From an uncultured Rhizobiaceae group bacterium (lineage in GTDB: Bacteria; Pseudomonadota; Alphaproteobacteria; Rhizobiales; Rhizobiaceae), in the NCBI GenBank assembly GCA_947501445.1, contig CANMVS010000009.1:186001-250000 (forward strand): a stretch of 64,000 nt of DNA. Reading direction: 5' to 3'. Of the stretch, positions 28,411 to 39,633 are shown piece after piece (position 1 is the stretch's first letter; each line of letters begins with the position of its first letter). The notes below the pieces were generated by a model, which was given only the letters and a program-made list of their open reading frames with translations, did not search any database and was not told the DNA's origin. The translations under genes and the position numbers were made by a program.

Positions 28411-29295
28411 TCAAATTTGTTCAAAGGCAAATATGGCGCCCTGTCCCAATTCGGGCTGAACCACGAGCCGGGCACCAATCATCGAATAGTCTATTCCTGC
28501 CTTTTTATAATCTGCCTCGAGCCGGGCAAGTTCCGCAACCTTGAAGACCACGGCGCGCAGCCTCAGCCCACGGCCATTATCATCTGTCTGGGTACCAAAA
28601 TAGCCCTTGAGGCCCGCATGATTAAGGGCGATGATATCCGCGTTTCCGCTCGCCAGTTCGATACCAAAGGAATGTGCATTGACCTCACGCTGATCGACGA
28701 TCTGCTGTAGCAGATACTGAAAATCGCTCGGGTTATGTTCCGACAGAATGATCTGGCCGATGGCTGTGACACCATTTGAATGCCGTTCCAGCGCCGTTCT
28801 ATCAACGGCAGGTGGATTTATTCTCTGGCAGTTAAAAAAGAACACATCCGGTGATCGAAGGTCTGCAGCAAAAGCCAATGCAAAGCTGGCAGTCGCCTGC
28901 TCGCCTGAGGGTGTTTCGAATGGCCGGGAAAATTCAAGGTTCGGTCCGGCGCTTATGCCCTCACTCTCAAATCGAACCCGATCCGCTGCTGCATCGTCCG
29001 TCTTCATCACCAGCGCCGAAAATCCCTCCTCGCCCTGCCTGAAACGATACGCCTGATCCCGTTTGATAAAAACATTTCCTGCAAGTGCTGCCAGTTCGCA
29101 GGCTTCACGTTGCACAACGGCAAGTGGTTCCAGGTAGGTGCCATCGGAAAAGAACACACAGGCATTCTTAGTGCCAAAAGGGTGAAGCGCATCCGGTGCG
29201 ACCGTAAAACCAAGATCGACCATCCTTGAACGCGATACGCTCAGATCTCCAGTTGGTAAAACAACGTGATCAACTGCATTTGCCATATTCGCCAT
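28411..29295 (-). CDS. VOC family (glyoxalase-like) protein
   Basis: A 294-residue protein of the vicinal-oxygen-chelate superfamily, two-module form similar to the Glyoxalase_3 family. The start AVDHVVLPTGDLSVSRSRMVDLGF is a typical first module, with metal-ligand candidates His10 and Glu57 (YLEPLAVV), and HSFGIELASGNAD lies in the second half. Substrates of this subgroup are unknown. It is downstream of a TetR gene on the same strand, 62 bp apart, with a GACCGGTC palindrome between them. Confidence 0.85.
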   Translation of the reverse strand: MANMANAVDHVVLPTGDLSVSRSRMVDLGFTVAPDALHPFGTKNACVFFSDGTYLEPLAVVQREACELAALAGNVFIKRDQAYRFRQGEEGFSALVMKTDDAAADRVRFESEGISAGPNLEFSRPFETPSGEQATASFALAFAADLRSPDVFFFNCQRINPPAVDRTALERHSNGVTAIGQIILSEHNPSDFQYLLQQIVDQREVNAHSFGIELASGNADIIALNHAGLKGYFGTQTDDNGRGLRLRAVVFKVAELARLEADYKKAGIDYSMIGARLVVQPELGQGAIFAFEQI

Positions 29296-29302
29296 CCCCT
29301 AA

Positions 29303-29316
29303 TTCGACCGGTCAAA
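29303..29316 (-). promoter_or_regulatory. Palindrome upstream of the VOC gene, possible TetR operator
   Basis: An almost perfect 14-bp palindrome centred on GACCGGTC lies 8 bp before the VOC start and 41 bp after the TetR stop. Its size fits a TetR operator half-core, but no copy was seen upstream of the TetR gene. Confidence 0.35.
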
Positions 29317-29357
29317 TTCTATCGCCAGCAGACAGGTAAAGCCTGCCCGGCTCATAC

Positions 29358-29996
29358 TCAAGGGATAAGAATATCCGATTGAGTTTTACCGGCCCGTTGC
29401 AGCGCGAACAGACAATGTGCAACCAGTTCCTGCTGATAGCGTCGCGTCAATTCAGGATCTTTTTCCAACAGCACCACATCTACAAGCACCGACATTATAT
29501 TGACCACAACCGTACGGGTGACGGTGAGCTGGTGTTCATCAATCTGCGGCACCTGCGCCACCACAAAGGCACTGATCATGTCACCGGCAAATTTCTCGGT
29601 ACTGGCCTCATTGGCGTTTGGCGGCTTGTGCATGGATGAAAATCTCAACAGGGCGAGATATCCCGGTTGCGCGCGCGCACTGTCAATGTAGGCGGTGATC
29701 ACCCGTGTTACATGATCTTTCTGATCGCCCTCAATCATTTCCCCCAACTGGCTGGCCAGATCGTTGGTCAATCGCTCGAACATACGATCATGAGCAGCAA
29801 TCAACAGCTCTGTCCGGTTACGAAAATACTGGTAGATTGTGCCTACTGCAAAGCCGGTCTGTTCGGCAATTTGCGTTGTTGTCAGCGCCTCAAGTGTCTG
29901 CTGTGTTACAAGCACTTCAACAGCATCCAGAATGCGTTCGACCTTTTCCAGTGACCGCTTTTGTTTGGCCTGCCGCCTGTTACCGGTATTTACCAT
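29358..29996 (-). CDS. TetR/AcrR family regulator
   Basis: A 212-residue repressor with a TetR helix-turn-helix at the N-terminus (RILDAVEVLVTQ to TQIAEQTGFAVGTIYQYFRNRTELL, roughly residues 15-62) and a helical ligand domain. It is divergent from the beta-helix/cytochrome pair, with 130 bp between, and precedes the VOC gene, so it could regulate either. The ATG at 29996 gives the usual TetR N-terminus; an upstream in-frame codon at 30047 is less plausible. Confidence 0.9.
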   Translation of the reverse strand: MVNTGNRRQAKQKRSLEKVERILDAVEVLVTQQTLEALTTTQIAEQTGFAVGTIYQYFRNRTELLIAAHDRMFERLTNDLASQLGEMIEGDQKDHVTRVITAYIDSARAQPGYLALLRFSSMHKPPNANEASTEKFAGDMISAFVVAQVPQIDEHQLTVTRTVVVNIMSVLVDVVLLEKDPELTRRYQQELVAHCLFALQRAGKTQSDILIP

Positions 29997-30126
29997 GTCA
30001 TTCGCGCTCCAGTCACGACACTCTATCACTTCGCCGAGCAATAACATGAATAATTTTCACGTTTGTTGCCTGCCTGTAATTTCAATGGTATCCTTATACA
30101 GGACGGGCCAAAAGGAGGAACTCAGC
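29997..30126. promoter_or_regulatory. Divergent region, TetR and beta-helix gene
   Basis: A 130-bp region with promoters for both directions. The perfect ribosome site AAAGGAGG at 30111-30118 belongs to the beta-helix gene. I saw no convincing palindrome that would be the TetR operator. Confidence 0.4.
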
Positions 30127-31365
30127 GTGACCGGAACATATACAGCCATTGCAGCAACCTTGCTGTTGATAGGTATCGGCACTCCCCTACAGGCAGCAGA
30201 CATTATCAACCTGACCCCGGGACCGGATGCGGCAGAACAACTGCAGGAAGCACTTATTACCGCAGAACCGGGCAGCACCATCAACATGGCGGCTGGCAAA
30301 TATGAAATTTCGGACGGTCTGTCCCTGGATGTCGCAGATATCACCATTCGCGGCGCCGGAATGGACAAGACAATTCTGTCCTTTGCCAATCAAAAGGGCG
30401 GCGGTGAAGGGCTTCTGATTACGTCTGACAATGTCCTTTTGGAGGATTTTGCCATTGAGGACAGTAAGGGTGATGGCATCAAATCCAAGGCGGCTGATCA
30501 GATAACCTATCGCCGGATCCGGGTGACCTGGTCGGGTGGACCAAAAGAAACCAATGGCGCCTACGGCATATATCCGGTCGAATCAAAAAATGTGCTGGTG
30601 GAAGACAGTCTGGTGACCGGTGCCTCGGATGCCGGTATTTATGTCGGTCAATCTGAAAACATCATCGTGCGCAATTCAACGGCGACACACAATGTGGCCG
30701 GTATCGAAATCGAGAACAGCAAATATGCTGATGTCTATGGAAATACCGTAACCCACAATACCGGGGGAATTCTGGTCTTTGATCTGCCGAACCTGCCGAT
30801 TATGGGTGGCCACTCCGTACGCGTTTTCGATAATAAGATCGTCGACAATGACACACCCAATTTCGCACCGGAGGGCAATATTGTCGGCATGGTCGCTAAA
30901 GGCACCGGCATCATGGTAATGGCAAACCGGAATGTGCATGTATTTGGCAATGAATTGCGCAACAACGGCACCGTGCATGTTCTTATCGCAACATATCCGA
31001 ATGAATTCGACGACGACAATTATACGCCTCACCCCAGGGCTGTTGTCATTCGTGACAATGTCTATGAAGGTGGCGGTGATGATCCAACGGGTGAAGTTGG
31101 TGATATAATTGCCGGCGTCGCCGGAACGCCGGTTCCCAACATTGTCTGGGATGGCGTTGTGCCCCTGACCGAATGGATAACCTGGACCGCCGCAGACAAT
31201 CGTATTTACGTCGATGAAGCCGACGGCACCACATTTGCCAACCTGAAAATGATTCAAAATACGCTGTATCCCTGGTCGACATCACCTGACCGAAATATTG
31301 CCGGTTATGCTGGTGGTCTGGAGGAACCTAAGGCCGTTGTCATGCCGCAGCTGCAAACACAGTAA
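30127..31365 (+). CDS. Exported parallel beta-helix repeat protein (SO_2929-like)
   Basis: A protein of 412 residues with a signal peptide (hydrophobic IAATLLLIGIG, probable cleavage near QAAD at residue 23). The body is a right-handed parallel beta-helix: repeated short turns such as VLLEDFAIEDSKGDGIKSKA, ILVEDSL-type turns with GIYVGQSENIIVRNSTA, and GIEIENSKYADVYGNTVTH. It resembles the family typified by Shewanella SO_2929, whose members occur in two-gene pairs with a diheme cytochrome and have no assigned function; that partner follows 6 bp downstream. The start is a GTG at 30127 with AAAGGAGG eight bases upstream; in-frame codons farther upstream overlap the TetR gene and are not used. 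Confidence 0.88.
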   Translation: MTGTYTAIAATLLLIGIGTPLQAADIINLTPGPDAAEQLQEALITAEPGSTINMAAGKYEISDGLSLDVADITIRGAGMDKTILSFANQKGGGEGLLITSDNVLLEDFAIEDSKGDGIKSKAADQITYRRIRVTWSGGPKETNGAYGIYPVESKNVLVEDSLVTGASDAGIYVGQSENIIVRNSTATHNVAGIEIENSKYADVYGNTVTHNTGGILVFDLPNLPIMGGHSVRVFDNKIVDNDTPNFAPEGNIVGMVAKGTGIMVMANRNVHVFGNELRNNGTVHVLIATYPNEFDDDNYTPHPRAVVIRDNVYEGGGDDPTGEVGDIIAGVAGTPVPNIVWDGVVPLTEWITWTAADNRIYVDEADGTTFANLKMIQNTLYPWSTSPDRNIAGYAGGLEEPKAVVMPQLQTQ

Positions 31366-31371
31366 ATTGCG

Positions 31372-32442
31372 ATGACTGCTTCGCTAATGTCGAACATTGC
31401 CCATGGCGGCAGGGTTATATGCACAGCCGCACTGATGCTTGTGGCTATGTTCGGTCAGCTTTTTGCGCAAGTGAACGATGAGGCCATAAGGGCGAACAAG
31501 CCCGCCAGGATGCTTTCCGATTATGGTCTGTTCGCAGACCCTGGTAAGCAGATCCCGTCGCAAAACGTGCATCCTTACGACCTCATCACGCCTCTGTTTA
31601 CCGACTACGCATCAAAATACAGATTTGTCTATGTTCCCCCGGGGCGACGGGTGAACTACACCGACCGGGAGGTTTTCGACTTCCCGGTCGGTACTGTTCT
31701 GGTCAAGACTTTCGCCTATCCTGCTGATCTTCGAAAACCGGAACAAAACGTAAGGTTGATCGAAACCCGCTTGCTGATCCGTCAGGACACCGGCTGGCGC
31801 GCCTGGGCCTATGTCTGGAATGAACAGGGCAATGACGCAAAATTGAAACTGGCAGGCAAGCGCCTTGCTGTCGATGTCACCGGATGGGATGGCAATCCTC
31901 TCTCCATCGACTATGCCGTGCCCAATGCCAATCAGTGTAAAGGGTGTCATGCACTCAACAAGTCCATAACCCCCATCGGCCCCAACGCGCGTAACCTCAA
32001 TCGGGAATATGGCTCTCAAAATCAGATTGAAGCGTGGGTGGCCAAAGGTCTGTTGTTTGACGTGCCGCCAATCGGTGATGTTCCCCGTGCGGTTGATTGG
32101 ACAGATGCATCAGCATCCCTGGATGGCCGGGCCCGAAGTTACCTTGATGTAAATTGCGCCCATTGCCACCGCGACGGCGGTGCCGCCAGCAATTCAGGCC
32201 TGTTTCTAACCGACGATGAATCCAATGCACAAAGTTGGGGCTATTTGAAGCGTCCGGTGGCTGCGGGACGCGGATCAGGTGGATTGGAATATGATATAGA
32301 ACCCGGCAGTCCCGAACGCTCCATCTTGCTGTTTCGGATGAAAAGCCTCGATCCTGGCATCATGATGCCTGAACTCGGCCGCTCAACCGTGCACAGTGAA
32401 GCCATCACCATGCTTGAAGCGTGGATAGATCAAATGGAATAA
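31372..32442 (+). CDS. SO_2930-family diheme c-type cytochrome
   Basis: A 356-residue exported protein with an N-terminal hydrophobic signal (ICTAALMLVAMFGQLFAQ). Two c-type heme sites are visible: Cys189-Cys192-His193 (CKGCH) and Cys262-Cys265-His266 (CAHCH), with a C-terminal MMPELGRSTVH stretch that may supply a Met ligand. The preceding YGLFADPGKQIPSQNVHPYDL and FPVGTVLVKTFAYP are typical of the SO_2930/HNE_0200 family. Members are known to pair with beta-helix proteins; the pair may form a periplasmic redox enzyme, but nothing is established. It probably shares a transcript with the preceding gene. Confidence 0.9.
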   Translation: MTASLMSNIAHGGRVICTAALMLVAMFGQLFAQVNDEAIRANKPARMLSDYGLFADPGKQIPSQNVHPYDLITPLFTDYASKYRFVYVPPGRRVNYTDREVFDFPVGTVLVKTFAYPADLRKPEQNVRLIETRLLIRQDTGWRAWAYVWNEQGNDAKLKLAGKRLAVDVTGWDGNPLSIDYAVPNANQCKGCHALNKSITPIGPNARNLNREYGSQNQIEAWVAKGLLFDVPPIGDVPRAVDWTDASASLDGRARSYLDVNCAHCHRDGGAASNSGLFLTDDESNAQSWGYLKRPVAAGRGSGGLEYDIEPGSPERSILLFRMKSLDPGIMMPELGRSTVHSEAITMLEAWIDQME

Positions 32443-32464
32443 TACCAGCCGCGATCGTATCCGG

Positions 32465-34150
<1,686 letters not shown>

Positions 34151-34217
34151 TCACATTTTTCAAAATTCAACACAGGAAACACAACTATAAATTGCGCAAA
34201 CACCGTGATCGCACAGT

Positions 34218-34247
34218 AAAACCGGCCGCTCGAGCCCGTGCAGCCGG
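34218..34247 (-). terminator. Terminator of secG
   Basis: On the minus strand CCGGCTGC and GCGGCCGG form an 8-bp stem (one T-G pair) with a 10-base loop, followed by TTTTAC. It lies about 22 bp after the secG stop and separates secG from pyrG. Confidence 0.6.
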
Positions 34248-34269
34248 ATATATTATTCAGATCGATTAC

Positions 34270-34653
34270 TTACTGACCAGTCGGAATTTGTCCGTCACTG
34301 GCAGGCGCAGTATCCGCAGATGGCACATCACTCGAAGGTGTGGGCCCACCCAGCTGATCCAACACGGTCTGGCCACCGCTGGGTGCGGTCTGCTCAATCC
34401 GGTCAAGGATATCAGTGGGACGTGATTCGTACCGGGCGAATATGCCCAGTGCGATGGAGGTTGCAAAAAATGCTGCCGCCAGAATTCCTGTGGTACGCGT
34501 CAGGGCGTCTGCAGCCCCACGGGCTGACATCAGCCCGCCGCCGCTACCGCCACCGCCCATTCCAAGGGCACCGCCCTCGGAGCGCTGCAGCAAGACTACG
34601 CCGACAAGCGCAATTACGATCATTAGATGAATAACGATTAAAACCGTTTGCAT
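34270..34653 (-). CDS. secG: Preprotein translocase subunit SecG
   Basis: A 127-residue inner-membrane protein of the Sec channel. The first membrane segment (VLIVIHLMIVIALVGVVLLQ), the conserved RSEGGALGMGGG loop and the second segment (GILAAAFFATSIALGIFA) are all visible. The acidic, Pro/Ser-rich C-terminal tail after residue 85 is typical of alphaproteobacterial SecG. It follows tpiA and precedes pyrG, the usual order in this group. Confidence 0.95.
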   Translation of the reverse strand: MQTVLIVIHLMIVIALVGVVLLQRSEGGALGMGGGGSGGGLMSARGAADALTRTTGILAAAFFATSIALGIFARYESRPTDILDRIEQTAPSGGQTVLDQLGGPTPSSDVPSADTAPASDGQIPTGQ

Positions 34654-34780
34654 GGATTTGTGTTCCTGCCATCAAGGCAAATTGGAAATTTCGCGGCTGT
34701 TTACACGAGGCTGAACATCTTTCCAACCCCATATATTGCCAATTCGACCGACAACCGCACAATGCGGCTTTTGAAGTGAA

Positions 34781-35539
34781 CTACCTGTATGTGTCACAAA
34801 TGGCAAGGAAATCACTGGCTTTCAAGCTTGCGCCCCCCACAAGGGCACCGTCAACATTGCGAATTGCCATCAATTCCGACGCATTTGTCGGTTTTACGGA
34901 ACCACCGTAAAGCAAACGCATAGTGGCACCGTTGCCGCCTAACCGGGCTTCAACCTCCTGGCGGATAAATGCATGTGCAGCCTCAATATCAGCGGCTGTG
35001 GGCGTCAAACCGGTGCCAATTGCCCATACCGGCTCATAGGCAATCACCGTGTTTTGCGCCGTTGATGTATCCGGCAATGACCCGTCCAACTGCTCTTTGA
35101 GCACTGCCAGGGTTGTACCCGCCTCCCGTTCAGTCCGCGTTTCACCGATACAGACAATGGCAACGAGCGCCTCATTATGCACCGTTTCGGCTTTTGACCT
35201 GATCTGCCCGCTGCTTTCACCATGATCGGCCCGACGTTCAGAATGCCCCACAATCACGTGTGTTGCAGCAGCATCACGCAGCATCGCGGCTGAGATATCG
35301 CCGGTATGAGCACCGGCTGTCGCCACATGGCAATCCTGACCACCAATGGCCAACCCTGTATCCTGAACAGCCGCAGCAGCCAGATAGACCAACGTTGCGG
35401 GTGGGCAAATGAGCGTATCAAGCGTTTCGGTGACGGTCGCATCAAGGCCTGTGGCGATGGCGGTAATTTCCCGAAGAGAATCACGTGTGCCATTCATTTT
35501 CCAGTTGCCGGCCACCATTGGTTTAATTCCGGGTGTCAT
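34781..35539 (-). CDS. tpiA: Triosephosphate isomerase
   Basis: The glycolytic TIM-barrel enzyme of 252 residues. Catalytic motifs: Lys in GNWKMNG near residue 13, His in VGHSERR near residue 97, and Glu in [11 protein letters not shown] near residue 167. The ATG at 35539 follows GGAGGGACCAG, a good ribosome site; a codon five residues upstream is less likely. It is divergent from the peptidylprolyl isomerase gene. Confidence 0.97.
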   Translation of the reverse strand: MTPGIKPMVAGNWKMNGTRDSLREITAIATGLDATVTETLDTLICPPATLVYLAAAAVQDTGLAIGGQDCHVATAGAHTGDISAAMLRDAAATHVIVGHSERRADHGESSGQIRSKAETVHNEALVAIVCIGETRTEREAGTTLAVLKEQLDGSLPDTSTAQNTVIAYEPVWAIGTGLTPTAADIEAAHAFIRQEVEARLGGNGATMRLLYGGSVKPTNASELMAIRNVDGALVGGASLKASDFLAICDTYR

Positions 35540-35780
35540 CTGGTCCCTCCACATAATTTGATTGCTTATGCACGGACCTATTCAAAACAGCGCAATAAAT
35601 CAACGCAGCTGCATATGATTATTGGATAAATTACAGATTTGGTGTTTATGGCAGTGAATAACGTAACAGTGACCATTCAGCCTTGCGACAGGCGCATTCG
35701 ATGCGTAAAACACGGTCCAAGTGGTTTTGTGCCAATTCCTTTGCGCCTAACGCGCCGATTTTGAATGTAACGGAGTCTTT
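35540..35780. promoter_or_regulatory. Divergent region, tpiA and PpiD-like gene
   Basis: A 241-bp gene-free region that holds promoters for both genes. GGAG at 35772-35775 is the ribosome site of the PpiD-like gene. No obvious riboswitch or palindrome was found. Confidence 0.4.
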
Positions 35781-37673
35781 ATGCTCGACGCTCTTCGCAA
35801 CAGTGCCCAGTCCTGGGTAGCAAAATTTTTGCTTCTTCTTCTCGTTCTTTCCTTCGGCGTATGGGGTATCAGCGGCACTGTATTTCAGGGCGCGGGCAAT
35901 GCGGTTGTCACGGTTGGTGACACACAGGTCAGCGCAGTCGAATTCAGGCTGGCCTTTGACCGTCAGATGGCAGCGCTCTCGCGTCAGTTCGGATCGCGCC
36001 TCAACCGGGATCAGGCCAGATCGCTGGGCATTGAAAATCAGGTGCTGACGCAGGTTGCCATGAACGCCGCCCTGGACGAACAATCGCGCCGTATGGATCT
36101 GGGCCTGTCAAAAGATCGACTTGCCGGACTGATAGCGGACGATCCGGTTTTTCAGGGTATCAATGGCCGGTTTGATCGCGCAACCTTTGCCAATCTGTTG
36201 CGCAATGTCGGCATGACCGAAGAGGATTTCATCGTCAGTCAGGAAAATACGGCCATCCGCTCTCAGATCGTTGAAGCCATTTCTGATGGATATCAGGCAC
36301 CCGCAACCCTGTTGAGTGCGATCAATATGTTCGACAACGAAGCCAGGACGCTGGATTATGTGGTTTTGAACCCGGATATTCTGGGCCCGATGAATGAGCC
36401 AAATGATGAAGATCTGAAGAACTATTTCGATGACAACAAAGCCAATTACCGGGCACCAGAATACAGAAAGATCACCTATGTGACGCTGAGGGCAAGTGAT
36501 ATTGCTGATCCTGCGGCTGTATCCGATGAAGCCGTTCGCAACGATTATGAAGCCCGCAAGGATCGCTACAGCACACCGGAAACAAGAACAATTGAGCAAT
36601 TGAATTTTGCTGATGCGGACGCAGCCAGAGCCGGTGTTGAAAAGCTTGCAGCGGGCACCTCATTTGAAGATCTGGTGCTTTCTGAAGGCAAGAGCCTGAG
36701 CGATGTGAGCCTTGGAACACTTCGGCGTGCAAACGTGCCCGACGGCGCGGTTGGTGATGCGGCCTTTGCGCTTGCTTCCAGCGGAGATACAAGCGATGTG
36801 GTGAACGGTGCCTTTGGTCCGGTCATTGTACGCGTGACTGCAATCACACCAGCGAGTGTCCAGAGTCTGGAAGCCGTTCGTGATGAAATCCGCAATGAAC
36901 TGGCGCTGGTGGAAGCGGAAACTATTTTGCTGGACGTGCACGATGCCTATGAGGATTCCCGTGCTGGCGGTGATTCACTGCTGGAAGCGGCAAGAAAGCA
37001 AAAACTGACACCCGTTACGATCAACGCTGTCGACCGCTCGGCGCGTACACCATCAGGAGAAATTCTGCGCGATCTGCCAGAATCACAGTCGCTCTTGGCT
37101 GAGGCATTTGACACGGACATCAATCTTGAAGCTGCACCGATAAACATTGGTGGGGATGGCTTCTTGTGGTTTGAGGTGCTGGATATTATCCCGTCGCGTG
37201 ATCAGACCCTTGATGAGGTGAAATCCAGGGTTTCTTCGGACTGGAAGCGTGAACAGGCCTCTACCGCCCTTGGCAAGAAAGCCAGTGAGCTCAAGGAACG
37301 CCTGGAAAAGGGTGCTGAACTGAGCACCATCGCAGAGGAAATGGGCCTGGTGGTCGACACCAAATATGACATGAAACGCCGTGACCAGGATGCCGTCTTG
37401 GGTTCCGGCGCTGTAAATGCAGCATTTGCAGGACCGGAGGGGCTTGTCGCTCTTGCAGACGACGATGGCCGGACAGCCAAAATACTGATGAAAATCAAGA
37501 GTGTATCGACACCGTCCAGCGCGTCATCAAGCTCTGAACAGACAGTCGGTGCAGCAGTTTCACGCCGCATGGGTGATGATATGTTGAGCCAGATGATTAC
37601 CATTATGCAAAGTGAATTTGGTGTCACCTATAATCCCACTGTCGCCGATCTGGCATTGTCGTTACCCTATTAG
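35781..37673 (+). CDS. PpiD-like peptidylprolyl isomerase (SurA N-terminal/parvulin)
   Basis: A membrane-anchored periplasmic chaperone of 630 residues. An N-terminal anchor (FLLLLLVLSFGVWGIS, residues 14-30) is followed by a SurA-type domain, a parvulin domain at about residues 255-365 (TIEQLNFADADAARAGVEKLAAG ... AFGPVIVRVT), and a long C-terminal helical part. It corresponds to PpiD, which helps newly exported proteins fold near the Sec channel, fitting its place beside secG-tpiA and trpD. The ATG has GGAG six bases upstream. Confidence 0.92.
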   Translation: MLDALRNSAQSWVAKFLLLLLVLSFGVWGISGTVFQGAGNAVVTVGDTQVSAVEFRLAFDRQMAALSRQFGSRLNRDQARSLGIENQVLTQVAMNAALDEQSRRMDLGLSKDRLAGLIADDPVFQGINGRFDRATFANLLRNVGMTEEDFIVSQENTAIRSQIVEAISDGYQAPATLLSAINMFDNEARTLDYVVLNPDILGPMNEPNDEDLKNYFDDNKANYRAPEYRKITYVTLRASDIADPAAVSDEAVRNDYEARKDRYSTPETRTIEQLNFADADAARAGVEKLAAGTSFEDLVLSEGKSLSDVSLGTLRRANVPDGAVGDAAFALASSGDTSDVVNGAFGPVIVRVTAITPASVQSLEAVRDEIRNELALVEAETILLDVHDAYEDSRAGGDSLLEAARKQKLTPVTINAVDRSARTPSGEILRDLPESQSLLAEAFDTDINLEAAPINIGGDGFLWFEVLDIIPSRDQTLDEVKSRVSSDWKREQASTALGKKASELKERLEKGAELSTIAEEMGLVVDTKYDMKRRDQDAVLGSGAVNAAFAGPEGLVALADDDGRTAKILMKIKSVSTPSSASSSSEQTVGAAVSRRMGDDMLSQMITIMQSEFGVTYNPTVADLALSLPY

Positions 37674-37735
37674 GACATTGTCATCGGGACCTGCTTCCGA
37701 TCCACCACAGGATTGAGGAGGGTAAACCGCCTTGG

Positions 37736-37786
37736 ATGAATGCTTTGACCAACGACAGAGCCGGGGACTGCGCCTGTTATGCCTGA
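37736..37786 (+). CDS. Possible 16-residue upstream ORF overlapping trpD
   Basis: A short frame encodes 16 residues ([16 protein letters not shown]) and its stop overlaps the trpD ATG by 8 bp in another frame. GAGGAGGG lies upstream at 37715-37722, but 13 bases from the ATG, which is long. TrpD's own ribosome site is weak, so coupling is possible. It contains no Trp codon, so it is not a classic attenuator leader. Confidence 0.2.
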   Translation: MNALTNDRAGDCACYA

Positions 37787-38813
37787 TTTGAAAGACTACA
37801 TTGCCATTGCCGCAAATGGGCAACACCTTACCCAGGATCAGGCCCGTGATGCTTTTGATATCATCATGTCCGGCGAAGCGACGGCTGCTCAAATTGGTGG
37901 CTTTCTGATGGCCTTGCGGGTGCGCGGTGAAACTGTGGGAGAAATTGCCGGTGCCGTGGCCACGATGCGGGCGAAAATGGTTCGGGTTAATGCGCCAGCA
38001 GATGCCATAGACATCGTTGGTACCGGGGGCGATGCCTCCGGGTCCTACAATATATCCACCTGTACGGCGCTCGTTGTCGCAGGTGCCGGCGTCAAGGTTG
38101 CCAAACACGGCAATAGAGCGCTCTCGTCAAAATCCGGCACTGCCGATACCCTGATGGCCCTTGGCGTCAATCTTGATCTGAAGCCAGCCGGTATTGAAGC
38201 CTGTATCCGAGAAGCCGGTATCGGCTTCATGTTTGCACCAGGTCATCATTCAGCCATGCGGCATGTGGGCCCTGCCCGCGTTGAACTTGGAACGCGAACT
38301 GTCTTCAATCTGCTTGGCCCATTGTCCAATCCGGCCAGTGTAAAACGCCAGCTGCTTGGTGTATTTGATGTGCGTTGGATTGAACCGCTGGCTGAAGTCA
38401 TGAAGGATCTGGGTTCTGAAAAAGTCTGGGTGGTCCATGGAGACGGCCTGGATGAGATGACAACAACCGGCACGACCCACATCGCCGCGCTGGAAAATGG
38501 CACGATCCGTACGTTCGAGGTTACCCCGGAAAGCCTTGGTTTACAGCGTGTGACGATCGACAAGTTGAAGGGTGGCGATGCCGAGCACAATGCGGCGGCA
38601 CTTCTGGATGTCCTGCGTGGGGCTAAAAACGCCTATCGTGATATTGTATTGATGAACAGCGCCGCGTCTCTTGTCATAGCCGGCGCTGCCGAGGACCTGC
38701 ACGATGGTCTTGGCAAAGCTGCACAGACAATAGACAGTGGTGCAGCCATGGCTGCTCTCGACGCATTGGTCAGGACATCAACAGCGCATGCAAAGATTGC
38801 CGATAACAAGTAA
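37779..38813 (+). CDS. trpD: Anthranilate phosphoribosyltransferase
   Basis: The second enzyme of Trp synthesis, joining anthranilate to PRPP; 344 residues. The PRPP loop [14 protein letters not shown] is near residue 72, with [20 protein letters not shown] and the metal-binding DE pair (DGLDEM) near residue 226. It heads a tight plus-strand operon trpD-trpC-moaC-moeA. Confidence 0.97.
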   Translation: MPDLKDYIAIAANGQHLTQDQARDAFDIIMSGEATAAQIGGFLMALRVRGETVGEIAGAVATMRAKMVRVNAPADAIDIVGTGGDASGSYNISTCTALVVAGAGVKVAKHGNRALSSKSGTADTLMALGVNLDLKPAGIEACIREAGIGFMFAPGHHSAMRHVGPARVELGTRTVFNLLGPLSNPASVKRQLLGVFDVRWIEPLAEVMKDLGSEKVWVVHGDGLDEMTTTGTTHIAALENGTIRTFEVTPESLGLQRVTIDKLKGGDAEHNAAALLDVLRGAKNAYRDIVLMNSAASLVIAGAAEDLHDGLGKAAQTIDSGAAMAALDALVRTSTAHAKIADNK

Positions 38814-38824
38814 GTGGACTGGTA

Positions 38825-39622
38825 ATGGCCGATATCCTGAAGAAAATCGAGCGATACAAGCGCGAGGAGATTGCCGCGGCCAAAGGCATTCTCCCCATTG
38901 AGTACCTTAAGAAACAGCTTCAAGGCGTTGATAAACCACGCGGTTTTTTCAAAGCATTGCAGCGCGCTCAAGACGAAAAAAGATTCGGCCTCATCGCAGA
39001 GATTAAAAAGGCCAGCCCGTCCAAGGGCCTGATACGTGAGGACTTTGATCCTCCATCACTGGCCATGGCTTACCAGCAGGGTGGCGCGGCCTGCCTGTCA
39101 GTTTTAACCGATACACCATCTTTTCAGGGTGCCCCCGAGTTTTTAACGAAGGCGCGTGCAGCGACAAATCTACCTGCCCTGCGCAAAGATTTCATGTTCG
39201 AACCCTATCAGGTCTATGAAGCACGTCTGTGGGGCGCCGATGCAATATTGATAATCATGGCATCCTTGAGCGATGATGAGGCACTTCAGCTTGAAGACAC
39301 CGCGCTTGAACTGGGCATGGATGCATTGATCGAGGTGCACGATGAAGCCGAAATGGACCGGGCATTGAAACTGCAATCCAAACTGATCGGCATCAATAAC
39401 CGCAATCTTCGTACCTTCGACGTAAGCCTTGAAACAAGCGAAAGACTGGCGGGCATGGTTCCGTCAGACAGGCTGTTGATCGGTGAAAGCGGCATCTTTA
39501 CGCACGATGATTGCCAACGTCTGGCCAAATCAGCCATTACCACGTTTCTTGTTGGTGAAAGCCTCATGAGACAAAATGACGTGGCACAGGCCACCCGCCA
39601 GTTGCTGACTGGTGCCAACTGA
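38825..39622 (+). CDS. trpC: Indole-3-glycerol phosphate synthase
   Basis: A TIM-barrel enzyme of 265 residues that closes the indole ring in Trp synthesis. The signature [14 protein letters not shown] is near residue 57, [16 protein letters not shown] near residue 119, [14 protein letters not shown] near residue 188 and [11 protein letters not shown] near residue 218. It starts 11 bp after trpD. Confidence 0.97.
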   Translation: MADILKKIERYKREEIAAAKGILPIEYLKKQLQGVDKPRGFFKALQRAQDEKRFGLIAEIKKASPSKGLIREDFDPPSLAMAYQQGGAACLSVLTDTPSFQGAPEFLTKARAATNLPALRKDFMFEPYQVYEARLWGADAILIIMASLSDDEALQLEDTALELGMDALIEVHDEAEMDRALKLQSKLIGINNRNLRTFDVSLETSERLAGMVPSDRLLIGESGIFTHDDCQRLAKSAITTFLVGESLMRQNDVAQATRQLLTGAN

Positions 39623-39633
39623 GATTGACGGTC

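Noticed and set aside
29839-30126. N-terminal extension of the beta-helix protein
   Set aside because: It overlaps the divergent TetR gene and lacks a ribosome site; the GTG at 30127 has a perfect one followed by a signal peptide.
32443-32464. Terminator between the cytochrome gene and pyrG
   Set aside because: An imperfect ATCCGGTC/GACGGGAT repeat overlaps the pyrG end but no T-run follows on either strand.
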